The position numbers and the translations under genes are program-made. Below are positions 17,610 through 25,505 of a DNA stretch of 33,644 nt, in pieces; position 1 is the first letter of the stretch; each line of letters starts with the position of its first letter. The notes under the pieces were generated by a model that did not search any database, was not told the origin of the DNA, and worked only from the letters and a program-made list of their open reading frames with translations. The stretch lies in NCBI GenBank assembly GCA_001550305.1, contig LRTP01000562.1, positions 1 to 33,644 on the forward strand, given 5' to 3'. The DNA is from Streptomyces diastatochromogenes. GTDB taxonomy: Bacteria > Actinomycetota > Actinomycetes > Streptomycetales > Streptomycetaceae.

Positions 17610-18335
17610 TCAACCGGCGATATCAACGCTGAGTTGGGAGCCCAGTTCCTCGAAACCCAGTACGGCGGCAACACGCCGGGAGGCGGGAGGCCGCGCGCGC
17701 CATTGCGGCAGGAGTCCCGCAGCGAGGGCATGCGCGACCGTCGCCGAGCCGGTCACCCGGGCCAGCCCGCGTCCTCGCGCTCCTGGCGCCGTCAGCACGC
17801 CGATGTGTGCGGTCCGACTCGGCCAGGCCCGGTACCCGGCAGCGGCAACCACCTGACCATGCTCTCGGACCACGAACACGGGCGACGTGATCTCGTCCAG
17901 TGCGGCCTCGCCGGCGTCCTCACGACCTGCCGCCCGCTCCAGGAGCCGCAGTTCCGGGTGACTGGCCGGCAGTCGCTCCACCGTCGACGCACCTGCTTCC
18001 ACCGGACGGAAAGCCTCCGGGGACACGTACGCCAGCGCTGCCGGCCCCAGCACCCGGGCCACGGGCAGCACCTCCCGGACCGCAACGCCATCCACGACGT
18101 CGTCCACCGACAGGCCCGCCACCGCGTCGCGAACGATCACGGCGGCACGCTCGCTCGGCACGGTCACGATCGCCGATCCGCCCAGGGCGACCACGCCGAC
18201 CCAGCCGACCGGGCACATCCCGGACTCCGGGGAGACCACCACGCTCACACCGCCCGTCGGCGCGAACGACACCGGCACCCGGGCCAGGCCCTCCCACAGC
18301 CCACGAGCTCTGACCACCAGCGGATCTCTCGACAT
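17610..18335 (-). CDS. GNAT-family N-acetyltransferase
   Basis: About 241 residues. The C-terminal half has the acetyl-CoA fold: VFVVREHGQVVAAAGYRAW, HIGVLTAPGARGRGLARVTG (the R/QxxGxG/A pyrophosphate loop) and the late RVAAVLGFEELG. The N-terminal ~110 residues are a separate domain of unknown role (DVVDGVAVREVLPVARVLGP). Start is ATG 18335 or ATG 18344; neither has a good ribosome site, and the frame stays open upstream without similarity. It ends convergent with the MFS exporter. The substrate is not predictable. Confidence 0.85.
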   Translation of the reverse strand: MSRDPLVVRARGLWEGLARVPVSFAPTGGVSVVVSPESGMCPVGWVGVVALGGSAIVTVPSERAAVIVRDAVAGLSVDDVVDGVAVREVLPVARVLGPAALAYVSPEAFRPVEAGASTVERLPASHPELRLLERAAGREDAGEAALDEITSPVFVVREHGQVVAAAGYRAWPSRTAHIGVLTAPGARGRGLARVTGSATVAHALAAGLLPQWRARPPASRRVAAVLGFEELGSQLSVDIAG

Positions 18336-18427
18336 GTCCCCCATCCTGTCAGCACGCCCCAGCTCCCACGATCGCCCGGCCGAAGACGGCCGACCATGAC
18401 GGTCCGGCCCGGGTCGGGTGGGCCAGG

Positions 18428-18748
18428 GAGCGGTCGTTCGACCAAGGGTGGCTCTTCTTCCACGGCGACACGAGCGACGCCGCGACGCCGTCCTTCGACG
18501 ACGGTTCCTGGCGGGCGCTCGACCTTCCGCACGACTGGAGCATCGAGGACCTCCCGTACGCCGACTCCACCGACGGCCGAGCACCAGCGACCCGTCCCTC
18601 CTCGTACTCAAGGAACCCGACCCGCCAGCGCCCGAACCTCCCCGGGCGACAGGCCCGTTCGACACGAAGAACGACGGCGTTCACCTACGACCTGACCCCG
18701 CACCTCCGGCATACGTGGCTGGTCCGCTCGGACCGAGGGCAGCCGTAG
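18428..18748 (+). pseudogene. GH2 beta-galactosidase-like pseudogene (N-terminal fragment)
   Basis: Decayed glycoside hydrolase family 2 gene. One frame reads RSFDQGWLFFHGD, then FDDGSWRALDLPHDWSIEDLPY, the typical GH2 sugar-binding head. From about 18586 the similarity continues one frame over (DPSLLVLKEPDPPAPEPP, then ATGPFDT). From 18680 it returns to the first frame with FTYDLTPHLRHTWLVRSD, whose two halves lie far apart in intact GH2 proteins, so sequence between them is deleted. It stops at 18746. No intact catalytic barrel is present. Confidence 0.8.
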
Positions 18749-18957
18749 CTCGGCCCCGTACCGGAGAAGGGCGTCGGGGGCACCAACACCGGGCTCACCG
18801 ACGCTCGTTCGGAGGACTTTCCCTGCGTGGTGTCGCCGCTCTGTCTCCGAATCCCCGCGGAATTGTCCGTGATCGGTAACGGACGCATCCCCCGGCGGCC
18901 CATCGCCGTCCTCACGGATGCACGAGATCCACAAGCACGACGAGGAGTGGGGCGGAC

Positions 18958-19752
18958 ATGTCGCGGCATGGGGGACGGGGTTGGCACGGTCGGGTTCTCG
19001 CGGCGGCGCTCGGGGTGACGGCGGCGGCTGCCGCCACCTCGATGTGGACCGCGCAGGCCAATCCCGTCGAGGCACGGCACACGCCGGCCGCCGGCTCGGC
19101 GCACTCCGGCGCGCCGAACGCCGGGTCCAAGGCTCCGGGCGGGACGCCGGTGTCGGTGGACATCGCCCATTCCTCGGACCGCGGGGCCCGCGGTGTCAAC
19201 ATCACCATCGACGACGGACCGGACCCGACGTGGACGCCGCAGGTCCTCCAGGTGCTGCGGGACAACGGTGTGAAGGCCACCTTCTGCATGGTGGGCACCC
19301 AGGCCCAGGCCCACCCGGACCTGGTCAAGGCGGTGGTGGCCGCCGGGCACCGGCTGTGCGACCACACCGTCTCGCACGACACCACCATGGACACCAAGTC
19401 CCAGGCCTACCAGTCCCAGCAGATCCTGGACGCCGAACGCATGATCACCCAGGCCTCCGGAGGCGTCCGGCCGGAGTACTACCGCGCCCCGGGCGGCGCC
19501 TTCACCCCCTACAGCCGCCACCTCGCCGCCTCCCGCGGCATGCGACCGCTCGGCTGGAACGTCGACTCCAAGGACTTCGAACACCCCGGCACGGGCGCCA
19601 TCGTCGCCACCGTCAAGAGCGAGATCTCCAACGGCCCGACCATCCTCTTCCACGACGCCGGCGGGGACCGCTCCCAGACCGTGGCCGCCCTGCGTGAGGT
19701 CCTGCCCTGGCTGAAGCAGCAGGGCTACTCCTTCGGCTTTCCCGTGCGCTGA
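18958..19752 (+). CDS. Secreted polysaccharide deacetylase (CE4, NodB domain)
   Basis: 264 residues. A signal peptide or signal anchor (about 12-33, VLAAALGVTAAAAATSMW) and a low-complexity linker precede the NodB domain from about residue 75. CE4 motifs are in order: TIDDGPD (83-89) with the base and metal Asp pair, HTVSH (136-140) with both metal His, YRAPGG with Arg176, GWNVDSKDF and LFHDAGG with the C-terminal His. The enzyme removes N- or O-acetyl groups from chitin-like, peptidoglycan or other glycans outside the cell. ATG 18958 has GAGGAG upstream, a little far. It follows the GH2 relic but shares no operon with it. Confidence 0.93.
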   Translation: MSRHGGRGWHGRVLAAALGVTAAAAATSMWTAQANPVEARHTPAAGSAHSGAPNAGSKAPGGTPVSVDIAHSSDRGARGVNITIDDGPDPTWTPQVLQVLRDNGVKATFCMVGTQAQAHPDLVKAVVAAGHRLCDHTVSHDTTMDTKSQAYQSQQILDAERMITQASGGVRPEYYRAPGGAFTPYSRHLAASRGMRPLGWNVDSKDFEHPGTGAIVATVKSEISNGPTILFHDAGGDRSQTVAALREVLPWLKQQGYSFGFPVR

Positions 19753-19792
19753 GTACCCGCCACTCGTCCTCTCAGCGGGTGCGTCCGACCCT

Positions 19793-20878
19793 TCAGCGGG
19801 TGAGTCCGTCCTTTTCGCAGGCGGGCCGGAGCTCGGCGGTGCAGATCTCGTCGATCCTGTACATGCCGTCCTTGAGGAGCGTCGGCTTGATCTTGTCCAC
19901 CGTCACCGCCCTCGGCGTGAGCAGGACGGAGGGGATGTGCCTGGTGGTGGGGCTGTCGGTCGTCGTCGTGGCGATCTTGCGCAGGCTCTCTCCGCGTCCC
20001 AGGGCGACGGCCATGGCGACGGCCGCGTCGGCCTCCGCCTTGAAGGGTTTGTAGACCGTCATGTACTGCTCGCCCTTGACGATGCGCTGCACGGCGTCGA
20101 TGTCGGCGTCCTGGCCGGTGACGGGAGGAAGGTCCTTGACCCGGGCGCTCTTGAGAGCGGCGATGACGCCCGCGGCGATGGTGTCGTTGGCCGCCAGGAC
20201 GCCGTCGATCCGGTCCGGGCCCAGGGCCGCCATCGCGGCGGACATGTTGGCGTGGGCGCTGTCCATGCTCCAGCCCTGGGTGTCGTACGCCCTTCCGATC
20301 TTCACCTTGCCGGAGACGACGGACAGTGCGCCGCGACGGAACCAATCCGCGTTGGGGCTGCTGGGATCGCCGTTCATCATGACGACGTTTCCGCCGTTCG
20401 CCTTGTCGCCCATCGCCTCCAGGAGCGCCTCGCCCTGGAGCCTGCCGACCTGCGCGCCGTCGAAACTGACGTAGCCCGAGATCGGGCCTTCGGCGAGCCG
20501 GTCGTAGGCGACGACCGGGACACCCGACTCGTGCGCCTCCTGGATCGAGGAGCGCAGCGCCCTGGTGTCGGTGGCGTCCAGGATCAGGACCCTGACCCCT
20601 TTGGTGATCATGGAGCTCATCTGTTGCCGCTGCCTCATCGCGTCGTTCTGGGCGTTGGCGTACTCCAAGGTGCAGTGGGGGCACAGTTGCTTCAGCCGCT
20701 TCTCGATGAGCGGCTTGTCGGACCGCTCCCAGCGGGGGACGGTTCGGCTCGGGAGCAGCAGGCCGACGGTGAAGCCGTCCTTGCCCCTCTCCTCTTCCAG
20801 TTCTTCGCAGGCGGCCAGGGACGTCGTCATGAATCCCGCGACGAGCACCGCGGCGACGTGCCATGTACGGGTCCTCAT
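19793..20878 (-). CDS. Sugar-binding lipoprotein coupled to the PP2C gene
   Basis: 361 residues, XylF/ribose-binding class. The signal ends in a lipobox LAAC with Cys24, so it is anchored outside the membrane. The mature part shares long blocks with the lipoprotein at 23591 (MITKGV, VVAYDRLAEGPISGY, VVMMNGDPSSPNA, PPVTGQDADI, EQYMTVYKPF). Both have a CxxC (CPHC here) and a late Cys pair (ICTAELRPAC), likely disulfides. Its ATG overlaps the stop of the upstream phosphatase gene as ATGA, so translation is coupled. No permease or ATPase follows. It may be a sensory binding protein, or share the transporter at 24.7-26.8 kb. Confidence 0.93.
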   Translation of the reverse strand: MRTRTWHVAAVLVAGFMTTSLAACEELEEERGKDGFTVGLLLPSRTVPRWERSDKPLIEKRLKQLCPHCTLEYANAQNDAMRQRQQMSSMITKGVRVLILDATDTRALRSSIQEAHESGVPVVAYDRLAEGPISGYVSFDGAQVGRLQGEALLEAMGDKANGGNVVMMNGDPSSPNADWFRRGALSVVSGKVKIGRAYDTQGWSMDSAHANMSAAMAALGPDRIDGVLAANDTIAAGVIAALKSARVKDLPPVTGQDADIDAVQRIVKGEQYMTVYKPFKAEADAAVAMAVALGRGESLRKIATTTTDSPTTRHIPSVLLTPRAVTVDKIKPTLLKDGMYRIDEICTAELRPACEKDGLTR

Positions 20879-23409
20879 GGCAGCCCCCTTCGCTGCGTCC
20901 GGGGCCCCGAGTCCACGTGGGCCTGATCGCAGTGCGGCACGACGAGCTCGCTCCACACCTGCTTGCCGCCGGCCACCGGCACGGAGCCGAAGGACTCCGA
21001 CATCGCTTCGACGAGCAGCAGACCTCGGCCGCCGGTCGCGTCCCAGTCCACGATCACCGGCTTGGCCGGGGAACGCGGCGAGCAGTCGCTCACGCTGACC
21101 CGCACTCGGTCTCCGCGGAGCATCAGGTCGACGCGGACCGGGCCCTGAGTGTGCACGAGGCCGTTGGTGACCAGTTCCGACACCACCAGCAACGCCGCGT
21201 CGGTCACTTCTTCGACCTTCCACCGACGCAGCGCGCGTGCGGTGAAGCGGCGTGCGTGCATGACGGCGTCGGGCAGCCGCCACACCGCCCAGCCGGCCCG
21301 TATCGGTCGGGTCTTCATGCCGTCGTAGCGCAGCAGCAACAGCGCCACGTCGTCCTCCCGAGGGTCGAGTTCGCCGAGCAGTTCGTCGGCCATTTCCCCC
21401 GGATCCGCCGGATCGGCCCCGGCGAGCGCGGTGCGGGTCCGGTCCATGCCCTCGTCCAGCGGCAGGTCGACGGCCTCGACCAGGCCGTCGGTGACCATGA
21501 CGATCACCGTGCCGGGGGCCAGGGCGCAGGTGGTCATGGGGAACTCCGCGTCCGCGAGGATGCCCAGCGGGAGTCCGCCCTCGACCTGTACCTCCTCGGT
21601 CCTGCCGTCGGGGTGGCGCAGGAGCGGTGCGAGGTGCCCGGCCCGTACGAACAGGGCGTTGCCCTCCTCCATGTCCAACTCGGCATAGCAGCAGGTGGCG
21701 AACAGATCGGTCTCCATACCGACGAGGAGCCGGTTGGCGTGCGAGACGACCACGTCGGGCGGATGGCCCTCCACGGCGTACGCCCTGATCGCGGTACGCA
21801 TCTGGCCCATGATCGTCGCGGCTCCGGCGCTGTGTCCCTGGACGTCACCGATGACGAGCGCCACCCGGTCCTCGGAGAGGGCTATGACGTCGTACCAGTC
21901 GCCGCCCACCTGCAACCCCCGCTTCGCGGGCAGATAGCGGGCGACGGCCGTCCCGCCGGGCAGCTCGGGCAGGCGCCGGGGCAGGAGACTGCGCTGCAGC
22001 ATCGTCGCGAGTTCCTGTTCGGCGTCGTGTGCGCGCGCACGTTTGAGTGCCTGTCCCACCAGTGCCGCGGTGGCGGTCAGCAGGAACCGCTCCTCGGGGA
22101 CGAACTCGTGCGGCTGGTCCCAGCCGACCAGGCACACGCCGGCGACCCAGCCCTTGGCGGGGAGCGGCAGGACGGCCAGACCTCCGGCGCCGATGCCCGC
22201 GAGCCCGGGTTCGAGAGCCGCGCCGGCGGACCACAGATCCATACGTCCGTCCCGCAGGGCCATCTGAAGGGTGGGCAGGGCGCTGACCGGCGCGTCGGGC
22301 CACTCCGAACGCCACTCGGAACGCCACCACTGCGGCCAGGCGGCGGGCTCGGGCGGATCGAGCACGGTGACGGCGAGCCGGTCGTCCTGCAGCTCGGCGA
22401 GCGCCACCCGGTCGGCGCCCAGCGGCTCGCCCAGCGCGGTGACCACCACCCGGCTGACGTCACGGACCGTTACGGCATCGTCGAGTGCGGCAGTCAGCCA
22501 CTGGATCCTGGACACGTCGTCGGCGCTCTGCCGCAGGACCGAGGTCGCCGTCACCACACCCAGTACCTGTTCCGGCCGGCCGTCACAGCCGGCCGCCACC
22601 TGGCAGCTCAGGCTCAGCCAGCGCATCTCACCGGTCGGGCGGCGGACACGGAACTCCAGCTCCCGCCGGCCGACCGTCTGGGTGGAGGGCTCCAGGACCG
22701 ACATCAGCGCGTGCATGTCCTCCGGGAGGGCGTGCGCGAGCAGGGTGTCCGCCTTGCCGTCGAAGTCGTCGGGCGTGATGCCGGCCAGCTCGAGCAGCGT
22801 CTCGTCCGCCTCGATCAGGCCGGTGTCCGGCGTAATGACGAAGGAGCCGACACACAGACTCCGCAGGGCCGGACTCAGTAGCGGCGACGGAGCGGGCCTG
22901 CCGGTTCCGGTCCGGAGCACGGCGAGGACCGCGTCGGCGTACTGCTCCAGGAAGCGGCGTTGTTCGGCCTCGAAGCCGTCCGCCGAATCCCCCACGACGA
23001 CGAGGCAGCCCAGGCGACCGCGCTCCGTCCCGAGCGGCAGCGCGGCGAGCGACGTCTCCGGTCGCGGGGGCGTGGGCCCGCCCGTGGAGTAGGAGGCGAG
23101 CGCCTCGGACGTCAGCCACAGTGGTCGGCCGGTGCGAAAGGTGTGCGCCGCGGGTGAGTCGCCGGACAGCGGCAAACGGTCCGGCAGCCCGTACTCGCAA
23201 CGGGCGCCTCCGGCCGTTTCCACCAGCCGGAGCTCCTGATTCCCGGCACCGGGCAGATAGACCGCTGTCAGCGCCGCCCCCACGAACGTCAGGGCCCGCT
23301 CGCTCGTGACCGCCTCCGGCACCGGAGGCGGTGAACCGGTGTCGGAGGCGTCGGCCTCGCGTGCCCGTGGCTCCGAGACCCCGGTCCGGGCACGGCCGTC
23401 ATGAGGCAT
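20875..23409 (-). CDS. GAF-PAS-GAF-PP2C-HATPase signalling protein (SpoIIE type)
   Basis: 844 residues, soluble, no membrane helix. Domains in order: GAF-like (about 33-165), PAS (about 180-290), second GAF (about 297-465), PPM/SpoIIE phosphatase (about 466-705) with GGDWYD, GDVQGHS and VTDGLVE metal sites and a late EDDVALLLLR, then an RsbW-like HATPase (about 725-835) with the N-box SELVTNGLVH and G2-like GGRGLLL. The two catalytic ends would dephosphorylate an anti-sigma antagonist and phosphorylate it or bind a sigma factor: a partner-switching controller. Its stop overlaps the lipoprotein start by ATGA. The ligands of the sensory domains are unknown. Start ATG 23409 is used; a weak ribosome site leaves it uncertain. 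Confidence 0.95.
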   Translation of the reverse strand: MPHDGRARTGVSEPRAREADASDTGSPPPVPEAVTSERALTFVGAALTAVYLPGAGNQELRLVETAGGARCEYGLPDRLPLSGDSPAAHTFRTGRPLWLTSEALASYSTGGPTPPRPETSLAALPLGTERGRLGCLVVVGDSADGFEAEQRRFLEQYADAVLAVLRTGTGRPAPSPLLSPALRSLCVGSFVITPDTGLIEADETLLELAGITPDDFDGKADTLLAHALPEDMHALMSVLEPSTQTVGRRELEFRVRRPTGEMRWLSLSCQVAAGCDGRPEQVLGVVTATSVLRQSADDVSRIQWLTAALDDAVTVRDVSRVVVTALGEPLGADRVALAELQDDRLAVTVLDPPEPAAWPQWWRSEWRSEWPDAPVSALPTLQMALRDGRMDLWSAGAALEPGLAGIGAGGLAVLPLPAKGWVAGVCLVGWDQPHEFVPEERFLLTATAALVGQALKRARAHDAEQELATMLQRSLLPRRLPELPGGTAVARYLPAKRGLQVGGDWYDVIALSEDRVALVIGDVQGHSAGAATIMGQMRTAIRAYAVEGHPPDVVVSHANRLLVGMETDLFATCCYAELDMEEGNALFVRAGHLAPLLRHPDGRTEEVQVEGGLPLGILADAEFPMTTCALAPGTVIVMVTDGLVEAVDLPLDEGMDRTRTALAGADPADPGEMADELLGELDPREDDVALLLLRYDGMKTRPIRAGWAVWRLPDAVMHARRFTARALRRWKVEEVTDAALLVVSELVTNGLVHTQGPVRVDLMLRGDRVRVSVSDCSPRSPAKPVIVDWDATGGRGLLLVEAMSESFGSVPVAGGKQVWSELVVPHCDQAHVDSGPRTQRRGLP

Positions 23410-23480
23410 GTCGGCGACCTACCTCCCGTCGATGCGTCAGGTGCCGACGGATGGAAATCAGGCACCCGCACACCAGAATC

Positions 23481-23507
23481 GTATATGGGTATCAATAGGA
23501 CATATCC
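23481..23507. promoter_or_regulatory. AT-rich divergent regulatory region with imperfect dyad
   Basis: Between the divergent phosphatase and lipoprotein genes lies an AT-rich patch, rare in this window. GGGTAT (23487-23492) and ATATCC (23502-23507) form an imperfect dyad around a 9-bp centre, and GGACATATCC is itself nearly palindromic. Likely shared operator/promoter area; no -35/-10 pair is clear. Confidence 0.4.
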
Positions 23508-23590
23508 ATCAGCCGGTGTCACACTTACGACGTGGTCGTCCTGCCACCGGGCCCTCGCCGCGCGAGGTGAAGGACAGGGAGGTCTCTCGC

Positions 23591-24679
23591 ATGAAGGCCT
23601 GCATCCGGGGCGCGGCCGTCGTCGTGACCGCGATCTCGACGGCCGTCGCTCTCACGGCCTGCGGGCATGACGCCGGGAGCGGCTCCGGCGGTGGCAACAA
23701 CCTGACGATCGGTGTGCTGCTGCCCGACGCCGCCACGACTCGCTGGGAGACACAGGACACGCCACTGCTCACGAAGAAGATCAAGGAGCTGTGCCACGAC
23801 TGCACGGTCGAGCACGTCAACGCCAAGGGCGATGTGGCCACCCAGCAGGAGCAGATGGACTCGATGATCACCAGGGGGGTCGACGCCATCGTGCTCGTGG
23901 CCGTCGACGCCAGATCGCTCGGCGTCGCGGTCAAGAAGGCCCATGCGGCAGGCATCCCGGTCATCGCCTACGACCGTCTCTCCGAGGGCCCGATCTCCGG
24001 TTATGCCTCCTTCGACGGCGAAGAGGTCGGCAGGCTCCAGGGCAGGGCACTGCTGAAGGCGATGGGCGCCAAGGCCCGCACCGGCGCGGTCGTCATGATG
24101 AACGGCGATCCCAGCGACCCCAACGCGGTGGCGTTCAAGAAGGGCGCGCTGTCCGTGCTCAACGGGAAGGTGAAGATCGGCAAGGCGTACGACATCCTCC
24201 AGTGGCGGCCGGAGGGCGCGAACCTCGACATGTCCGGCGCCATCTCCGCCCTCGGTGTCTCCACCATCCACGGGGTCTACGCTGCCAACGACGGCCTCGC
24301 CGCCGGCAGCATCTCCGCCCTCAAGGCGAACAAGGTCGCCCCACTGCCTCCCGTCACCGGGCAGGACGCCGAACTGGGAGCCCTGCGGCGCATCGTCGCA
24401 GGCGATCAGTACATGACCGTCTACAAACCCTTCGCACCCGAGGCTTCCGCCGCCGCGGCCATGGCCGTGGCCGCGGCCCGCCATGAAAACCTCGACCGGG
24501 TCGCCACGGGCAAGGTGAGGACCCGCGACGGGAGGACGGTTCCCGCCACCATGCTCACCCCCGTGTCCGTGACCGCCGGCAACATCAAGAACACCCTGGT
24601 GAAGGATGGCGTCTACACGATCCGGCAGATCTGCACCCCCCAACTCGCGGCCGCCTGCGGCAAGGCGGGGCTCACCTGA
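23591..24679 (+). CDS. XylF-like sugar-binding lipoprotein
   Basis: 362 residues, paralogue of the lipoprotein at 19793-20878. The signal has lipobox LTAC (Cys24), then a Gly/Ser linker and the sugar-binding fold NLTIGVLLPDAATTRWE, VAYDRLSEGPISGYASFDG-like block, MMNGDPSDPNA, PPVTGQDAELG, DQYMTVYKPF. A CHDC motif and a late ICTPQLAAAC pair are conserved with the paralogue. AGGGAGG lies upstream of ATG 23591; upstream frame codons to 23408 lack similarity. It heads an operon with ATPase and permease, so it delivers sugar, perhaps xylose-like, to the transporter. Confidence 0.94.
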   Translation: MKACIRGAAVVVTAISTAVALTACGHDAGSGSGGGNNLTIGVLLPDAATTRWETQDTPLLTKKIKELCHDCTVEHVNAKGDVATQQEQMDSMITRGVDAIVLVAVDARSLGVAVKKAHAAGIPVIAYDRLSEGPISGYASFDGEEVGRLQGRALLKAMGAKARTGAVVMMNGDPSDPNAVAFKKGALSVLNGKVKIGKAYDILQWRPEGANLDMSGAISALGVSTIHGVYAANDGLAAGSISALKANKVAPLPPVTGQDAELGALRRIVAGDQYMTVYKPFAPEASAAAAMAVAAARHENLDRVATGKVRTRDGRTVPATMLTPVSVTAGNIKNTLVKDGVYTIRQICTPQLAAACGKAGLT

Positions 24680-24717
24680 CGGGCAGGTACCGAGCAGGTC
24701 CGGGCCCCGGGAAGGAG

Positions 24718-25500
24718 ATGGTGACCGTGCCGACTCCCCCCTTGCTGGCGCTGCGTGGCGTGTGCAAGCGCTATGGCGTCGTCGAGGTCCTCACCGACAT
24801 CGAACTGGAGATTTACGCCGGACAGGTCGTCGCTCTCCTGGGGGACAACGGTGCCGGCAAGTCCACCCTCGTCAATGTCATCTCCGGCGTCGCCCCCGCG
24901 GACAAGGGCACCATCGAGTGGGAAGGGCGGGCCGTCCCCATCAAACGCCCCCACGACGCCCGGGACCTCGGTATCGCCACCGTCTACCAGGACCTCGCGC
25001 TGTGCGGGAACCTCGATGTCGTCGGCAACCTCTTCCTCGGGCGCGAGATCCGCAGGTTCGGGTTCCTCGACGAGGTGGAGATGGAGCGCCGCACCAGGCA
25101 CCTGCTGGAACGCCTGACCAAAGGTGTCCCCGATCTGCGGGTCCCCACCGTCTCACTCTCCAGCGGCCAGCGGCAGACGATCGCGATCGCCCGCTCGCTC
25201 CTCGGCAACCCGCGGGTTCTCCTCCTGGACGAACCGACCGCGGCTCTGGGATTCGAGCAGACACGCGAGGTCCTGGACCTCGTCGACCAGTTGCGCGACC
25301 GCGGCCTGGGAGTATTGCTCATCAGTCACAACATGGGCGACGTCAAAGCTCTCGCGGACCGGGCCGCCGTGCTGCGGCTCGGTCGCAACAACGGCTTCTT
25401 CGACGTGAACACCGCGTCTCAAGAACAGATCATCTCCTCCGTCACCGGCGCCACGGAGAACGAGCCCCACCGGATGGCCTCCCACGAGTCGAGGTGGTGA
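24718..25500 (+). CDS. Sugar ABC transporter ATP-binding protein (single domain)
   Basis: 260 residues with one ABC domain. Walker A GDNGAGKST at 42-50, Q-loop Gln91, signature LSSGQ at 147-151 (Ser for the usual Gly), Walker B VLLLDE ending at Glu172, H-loop His204. Sugar importers of the XylG/RbsA class normally fuse two such domains; this one is half-length, as in several actinobacterial systems, and probably works as a homodimer. Starts possible: ATG 24718, GTG 24721, GTG 24727. AAGGAG abuts the first, so GTG 24727 has the better spacing. It lies 38 bp after the lipoprotein gene. Confidence 0.94.
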   Translation: MVTVPTPPLLALRGVCKRYGVVEVLTDIELEIYAGQVVALLGDNGAGKSTLVNVISGVAPADKGTIEWEGRAVPIKRPHDARDLGIATVYQDLALCGNLDVVGNLFLGREIRRFGFLDEVEMERRTRHLLERLTKGVPDLRVPTVSLSSGQRQTIAIARSLLGNPRVLLLDEPTAALGFEQTREVLDLVDQLRDRGLGVLLISHNMGDVKALADRAAVLRLGRNNGFFDVNTASQEQIISSVTGATENEPHRMASHESRW

Positions 25501-25505
25501 AAGGG

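Noticed and set aside
15564..18695. Open frame of over 1000 codons through marR and the exporter
   Set aside because: Shadow of the MFS gene in another frame; Arg/His/Pro-rich, no domain; it crosses real gene ends.
19772..19812. Repeated TCAGCGGGTG at the end of the lipoprotein gene
   Set aside because: Two short copies around the stop codon; too small to be an attachment site and without a mobile gene nearby.
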